Shown here in pieces: positions 61,073-64,000 of a stretch of DNA of 64,000 bases. The position numbers were made by a program, and so were the translations under genes. Origin of the DNA: Variimorphobacter saccharofermentans (GTDB lineage Bacteria > Bacillota > Clostridia > Lachnospirales > Lachnospiraceae). The DNA lies in the NCBI RefSeq assembly GCF_014174405.1, contig NZ_JACEGA010000001.1, forward strand, positions 3,698,501 to 3,762,500, in the 5' to 3' direction. Position 1 is the stretch's first letter; the number at the start of each line of letters is the position of its first letter. The notes under the pieces were generated by a model. It was not told the DNA's origin and searched no databases. It saw nothing but the letters and a program-made list of their open reading frames with translations.

Positions 61073-61222
61073 ACCGGAAGTTTACTTCCGGCTTGACCTT
61101 GAATGCAATAAAAAGTAATGCTACAATGCTGTGAATACGACGGTAAGAACTTCCTGTTCCTGAGTTACTTCGCCGTCGGTGAAACCTTCAGAGCATTACT
61201 TTTTGTTGCAATCAAGGTTGGC
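61073..61222 (+). ncRNA. Structured region 3' of the transposase gene, copy 3
   Basis: Hairpin CCGGAAGT/ACTTCCGG (61074-61091), then a long stem, 61091-61122 with 61192-61222 (about 27 of 31 paired), around an inner stem GACGG/CCGTC with AACT/AGTT. Copy 1 has the same layout with different bases in the stems. Conserved single strands include TGCTGTGA, TTCGCCGTCGGT and CAGAGCATT. It begins about 30 bases after the transposase stop and lies inside the IS. Confidence 0.65.
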
Positions 61223-61326
61223 GTAGTCTGCCACTGCATAAATTTCTAGTTAAAATATTTGCTTTTTCAATGTTCAAAGGATCATATTTCTTTACATCAG
61301 TTTTTCATACCAAACTTTACACTACC

Positions 61327-61645
61327 ATATAGTTTGATTAATAGTAATCTTAGCCTTATTATGACTGAGTTACATTCCTGTTTATTCAAATGATGGTAAT
61401 AAAACATCATCTCAATCTATTATACAAATGTTTCCACGAATAATCAACAAAAGTAAAGCATTAGGGACAGAAATATTTACTATAAAACTTATAAATATTT
61501 GGCATAATTTCACATACTTTTGAGTACAGAATTAAATTTCGTGATTTTTCATTTACATTTTACTTTTCAGATGTTAATATAAGGAAAAGCTTGCAATCAG
61601 CATAGCTGTGCATTTGTTCCTCACATTAAGAAATGGAGGAATGGA
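61327..61645. other. Intergenic region after IS copy 3
   Basis: 319 AT-rich bases that include the right target duplication. No gene, hairpin or promoter that I can support apart from the ribosome site GGAGG before the Ig-like protein. Confidence 0.5.
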
Positions 61646-62653
61646 ATGTTACACATCAAAAAATTCTTGTTATCAATCTTATTATGTTTATCTATTGTAA
61701 TAATTTCTTTACCCACCCCGGCAAAAACTGCTAGTGCTGCCGATTCCCTATCTTTTATTATTCTCTCCCAATATAATGCTACAGTTGATATCGGTAAGGA
61801 ATTTTACATCGTTGCTTTAACCTCCAATGGAAAATTGCCTTCCTGGAAAAGCAGTAATACGAAGGTTGCATCCGTGAACACCTATGGCAAGGTTATTGCA
61901 AAAAAGTCAGGAACCGCTACGATAACAGCTAAAATCAAGAATGCGGAGGCTTCCTGCAAGATTAAAGTCAATAAAACGGTTATCACCATCAGTCAAACAA
62001 GCGCATCCTTAGAACGGGGAGAAACGCTCACCCTCTCCGCCAGTACCTCGAATCATTCGAAGGTTGTATGGAAAAGCAGCCGGAAAAGCGTCGCCACCAT
62101 TGATGAAAACGGAACCCTTACCGGAATAAAGCCGGGAGAAACCACCATCACTGCCACCGCCGACGGTAGTAGTGTAACCTGCAAGGTCAAGGTAAAATAT
62201 CCTACGATCAAGCTGGATAAGACAAAGATTAAGCTATTCCGGGGACAGACCGTTAAGGTGAATGCAACCGTATCCTCCTCGGTTACCCCGGTCTGGAAAT
62301 CAAATAAGAAAAGTGTAGCTTTGGTAGATCAGGACGGCAATATCACAGCGGTTAAGAACGGTACAGCTACTATCACCGCAACGGTAGACGGTATCTCAAA
62401 AACCTGCGAGGTAATTGTGGAAAAGCCTACGATTACCTTAAGCGCCCCTGAGCTTCATCTGAAGGTTGGCGATACTTCCACCGTTACGGCATATGTGTCC
62501 TCCGGCAACTCTGTAGTTTGGTCTAGCAGTAATTCCAATGTAGCTACAGTAAATTCTTCCGGAACCATATCCGCTCTCCAAAAGGGCAGAGCTTATATTT
62601 ATGCCACCGAAGATGGTACCAAAGTAAGATGTGTTGTCTATGTAACTGAATAA
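61646..62653 (+). CDS. Secreted protein with four bacterial Ig-like (BIG2) repeats
   Basis: 335 residues behind GGAGG. Signal peptide (FLLSILLCLSIVIISLPTPA, cleaved near ASAA). Four BIG2-type repeats of about 75 residues each, recognised by WKSSNTKVASV, WKSSRKSVATI, WKSNKKSVALV and WSSSNSNVATV, followed by G(T/R)ATITA-like strands and CKVKV-type ends. No catalytic domain, sortase motif or membrane anchor is visible. Probably a cell-surface or released adhesive or structural protein. Confidence 0.88.
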   Translation: MLHIKKFLLSILLCLSIVIISLPTPAKTASAADSLSFIILSQYNATVDIGKEFYIVALTSNGKLPSWKSSNTKVASVNTYGKVIAKKSGTATITAKIKNAEASCKIKVNKTVITISQTSASLERGETLTLSASTSNHSKVVWKSSRKSVATIDENGTLTGIKPGETTITATADGSSVTCKVKVKYPTIKLDKTKIKLFRGQTVKVNATVSSSVTPVWKSNKKSVALVDQDGNITAVKNGTATITATVDGISKTCEVIVEKPTITLSAPELHLKVGDTSTVTAYVSSGNSVVWSSSNSNVATVNSSGTISALQKGRAYIYATEDGTKVRCVVYVTE

Positions 62654-62775
62654 GAAAACTGTGAGGAACAATGCAGCAGGCTTTTCAAGAAACGAATCCA
62701 CTAGGTAAAACAACTGGGTTGCCGGGTCTGATTCTCACAAGGAACACACTACTCTATTGTTATAGTCTGACATGA

Positions 62776-63513
62776 TTATAGGTTAAGGCTCATAATTGTC
62801 ATGATTACACTAGCCATATTCAGAGTACAGTGAACCACCATACCAATGATTATGTTTTTCTTCTTATAAACACAGTAGGTGAACGGAAGTATAGCAAGTA
62901 TTCTCGTAAAATTCTCCCATGGAGAAAAGAGATGATATACAGAAAAAAGGACTGTGATGATTACCGGAGCCCAATTCCCATAACGGCTGATACGTGGCAT
63001 TAGAAATCCACGAAAATATAACTCCTCCACAATTGGAGCAAGAATTCCATTTCCCAAAGCATATAATACTAACGCAATTATCACCATTGATTTCGGATAA
63101 TTCATATAGCTCTCTGCAAAATAGGATAGCTTATAATATTCCGGTACATTCTTAAATATTGTACTAAATAGCAGACCATGTTCTAAGGGTGCAATTACTG
63201 TAAAGACGATTGCTGCAAAGACAATGAATGGTATTGCAATAATAATAACTTTACCCGCGGATAGGGATTGATGCTCTACCCACGCACATTGGATACCCGG
63301 CTTACCGAATTCCTTCTTGGAATAGTACAGCATGATACCAATCTCACAGGGAACTAATAGAAGCAGAATGATTACCATAAAGCTTAGGAATGGTGGAATT
63401 GATTGATGCAGCATCGCCACTAAGGTATACGCTCCTACACATAGAATTGCGGGAGTAAACACCAGGATTAAAAGTGATTTCAAAGAAAGTTGTTTTATAT
63501 TATTGCTTGTCAT
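62776..63513 (-). CDS. CPBP-family intramembrane metalloprotease
   Basis: 245 residues from the ATG at 63513 (GGAGGTG site; longer frame to 63591). Seven or eight helices. Motifs: APIVEELYFRGFLM (EExxxR), VLFSVYHLFSPW and VHCTLNMASVIM (HxxxN), the CPBP set. Substrate unknown. Unlike the larger paralogue at 35666 it has no C-terminal outer domain. Single gene. Confidence 0.9.
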   Translation of the reverse strand: MTSNNIKQLSLKSLLILVFTPAILCVGAYTLVAMLHQSIPPFLSFMVIILLLLVPCEIGIMLYYSKKEFGKPGIQCAWVEHQSLSAGKVIIIAIPFIVFAAIVFTVIAPLEHGLLFSTIFKNVPEYYKLSYFAESYMNYPKSMVIIALVLYALGNGILAPIVEELYFRGFLMPRISRYGNWAPVIITVLFSVYHLFSPWENFTRILAILPFTYCVYKKKNIIIGMVVHCTLNMASVIMTIMSLNL

Positions 63514-63620
63514 ATAGACACCTCCAAAATAATTTATCATAGAAAGAATAAACCTTGGGATTGTCCCAATGTCAAGCTCCTTTTTATTCATGACGATAGA
63601 AAGTTCGCAAAGCGTACTTT

Positions 63621-64000
63621 CTATCGTATTATTGGTGCATAGATTTCCAGAAAGGATTTTACCGAATCCTTATCCACGGTAATCAGGATCATGCTGATGA
63701 TTACAAGACCCAGTGGCTCCAGTTCATGCTCCTTTGCCCATTGAAGTGATTTTTGAAACATATTCTCCAGGATATCACCCTTCTCCACTCCATCCTCCAC
63801 CACCGTATATAAGCATCTATCATACTTCATGATGGTAGCCGAGTCCCTTGTATTCGAACAAATATCTCTGGTTATCAACATTCGGGTATCTTCCACTCCC
63901 CGCTCAGAGAATATTATTCTTCGCTTTAAACTGTTCACGATGGGCTTTCCGTTGAGCTTTTCCTTCCTGCTTCTTATTTCATCATATTCCGTAAAGGCTC
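63621..64000 (-). CDS. Partial protein, possible MerR-type regulator effector domain
   Basis: The frame is open past the right edge (residues before the GTG at 63938 read FTEYDEIRSRKEKLNGKPI without a stop), so the N-terminus is outside. The visible part (about 126 residues) has an alpha/beta order consistent with an effector-binding tail after a coiled dimer helix, as in MerR-family regulators with a GyrI-like domain: SLKRRIIFSERGVEDTRM, MKYDRCLYTVVEDGVEKGDI, LEPLGLVIISMILITVDKDS. The family call is tentative. If the window continued one could look for the helix-turn-helix. Confidence 0.55.
   Translation of the reverse strand, partial: AFTEYDEIRSRKEKLNGKPIVNSLKRRIIFSERGVEDTRMLITRDICSNTRDSATIMKYDRCLYTVVEDGVEKGDILENMFQKSLQWAKEHELEPLGLVIISMILITVDKDSVKSFLEIYAPIIR

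Larger units (their letters stand above)
59436..61326 (+). mobile_element. Insertion sequence, copy 3
   Basis: 1891 bp. Ends GTTAGTGTAAAG (left) and CTTTACACTACC (right). Target duplication ATATAGTT at 59428-59435 and 61327-61334. Same sequence as copy 2 but opposite orientation. The left end has TTTACACTGA as an inverted second tip and a hairpin (AACCCTT/AAGGGTT) that may block read-in transcription. Confidence 0.95.

Overview
The window reads as chromosome from a low-GC, spore-forming, anaerobic Firmicute, most likely a Lachnospiraceae / Clostridium cluster XIVa organism (inference). The grounds are a CotF-like spore coat protein, a GerMN lipoprotein, the [FeFe]-hydrogenase maturases HydE/HydG/HydF, a PPi-type phosphofructokinase, a bacterial glycogen operon, the LytTR-DUF3021-ABC cassette, a CD3324-type small HTH protein, and strong GGAGG ribosome sites with frequent TTG/GTG starts. 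No rRNA, tRNA or CRISPR was seen.

Layout. 1-2.9 kb: end of a sugar-type solute-binding protein and a membrane-anchored LuxR-type regulator. 3.3-6.6 kb: coat protein, then a permease/FAD-oxidoreductase pair. 6.8-13.1 kb: glycogen operon glgB-glgC-glgA-glgA2. 13.5-15.2 kb: WG-repeat lipoprotein. 15.4-19.6 kb: hydE-hydG-hydF behind a leader of about 300 nt. 19.7-22.9 kb: MarR regulator and two ArsA/Get3-like ATPases with a small protein between them. 22.9-27.7 kb: TetR, iron-sulfur flavoprotein, lipoprotein, TraB/GumN protein. 27.9-38.8 kb: two insertion sequences around a phosphotransferase, an RnfD-RnfC fusion, a CoA-binding-fold protein, GerMN lipoprotein, MetF and a CPBP protease. 39-44 kb: pfp, a 28-aa basic protein, an XRE/Gly-rich protein, ylxP, truA, an aldo/keto reductase. 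44.5-49.7 kb: IS copy 2, exonuclease, transglutaminase-like, phosphoesterase and CBS proteins. 49.8-64 kb: GH2 enzyme, membrane proteins, MATE, LytTR-ABC cassette, IS copy 3, Ig-like protein, CPBP protease and a partial regulator.

The most unusual content is non-coding. (i) Three dispersed 190-240 bp hairpin elements (2930, 15184, 33256) share a conserved middle, while the basal arms and tips are unrelated between copies yet self-complementary. All three lie in the same orientation just after the stop codon of a co-oriented gene. (ii) The 1.89-kb IS present three times (two identical copies, one diverged, all with 8-bp target duplications) carries a structured region after its transposase gene, and the diverged copy keeps that structure by compensatory change. 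(iii) The hyd operon has a long leader with a short peptide gene laid over an intrinsic terminator. (iv) A 151-bp imperfect palindrome supplies the -35 box of a promoter that an IS has since cut off from its gene. Among proteins, the standouts are the RnfD-RnfC fusion, in which no covalent-flavin motif is visible, and the ArsA-like pair under a MarR operator.
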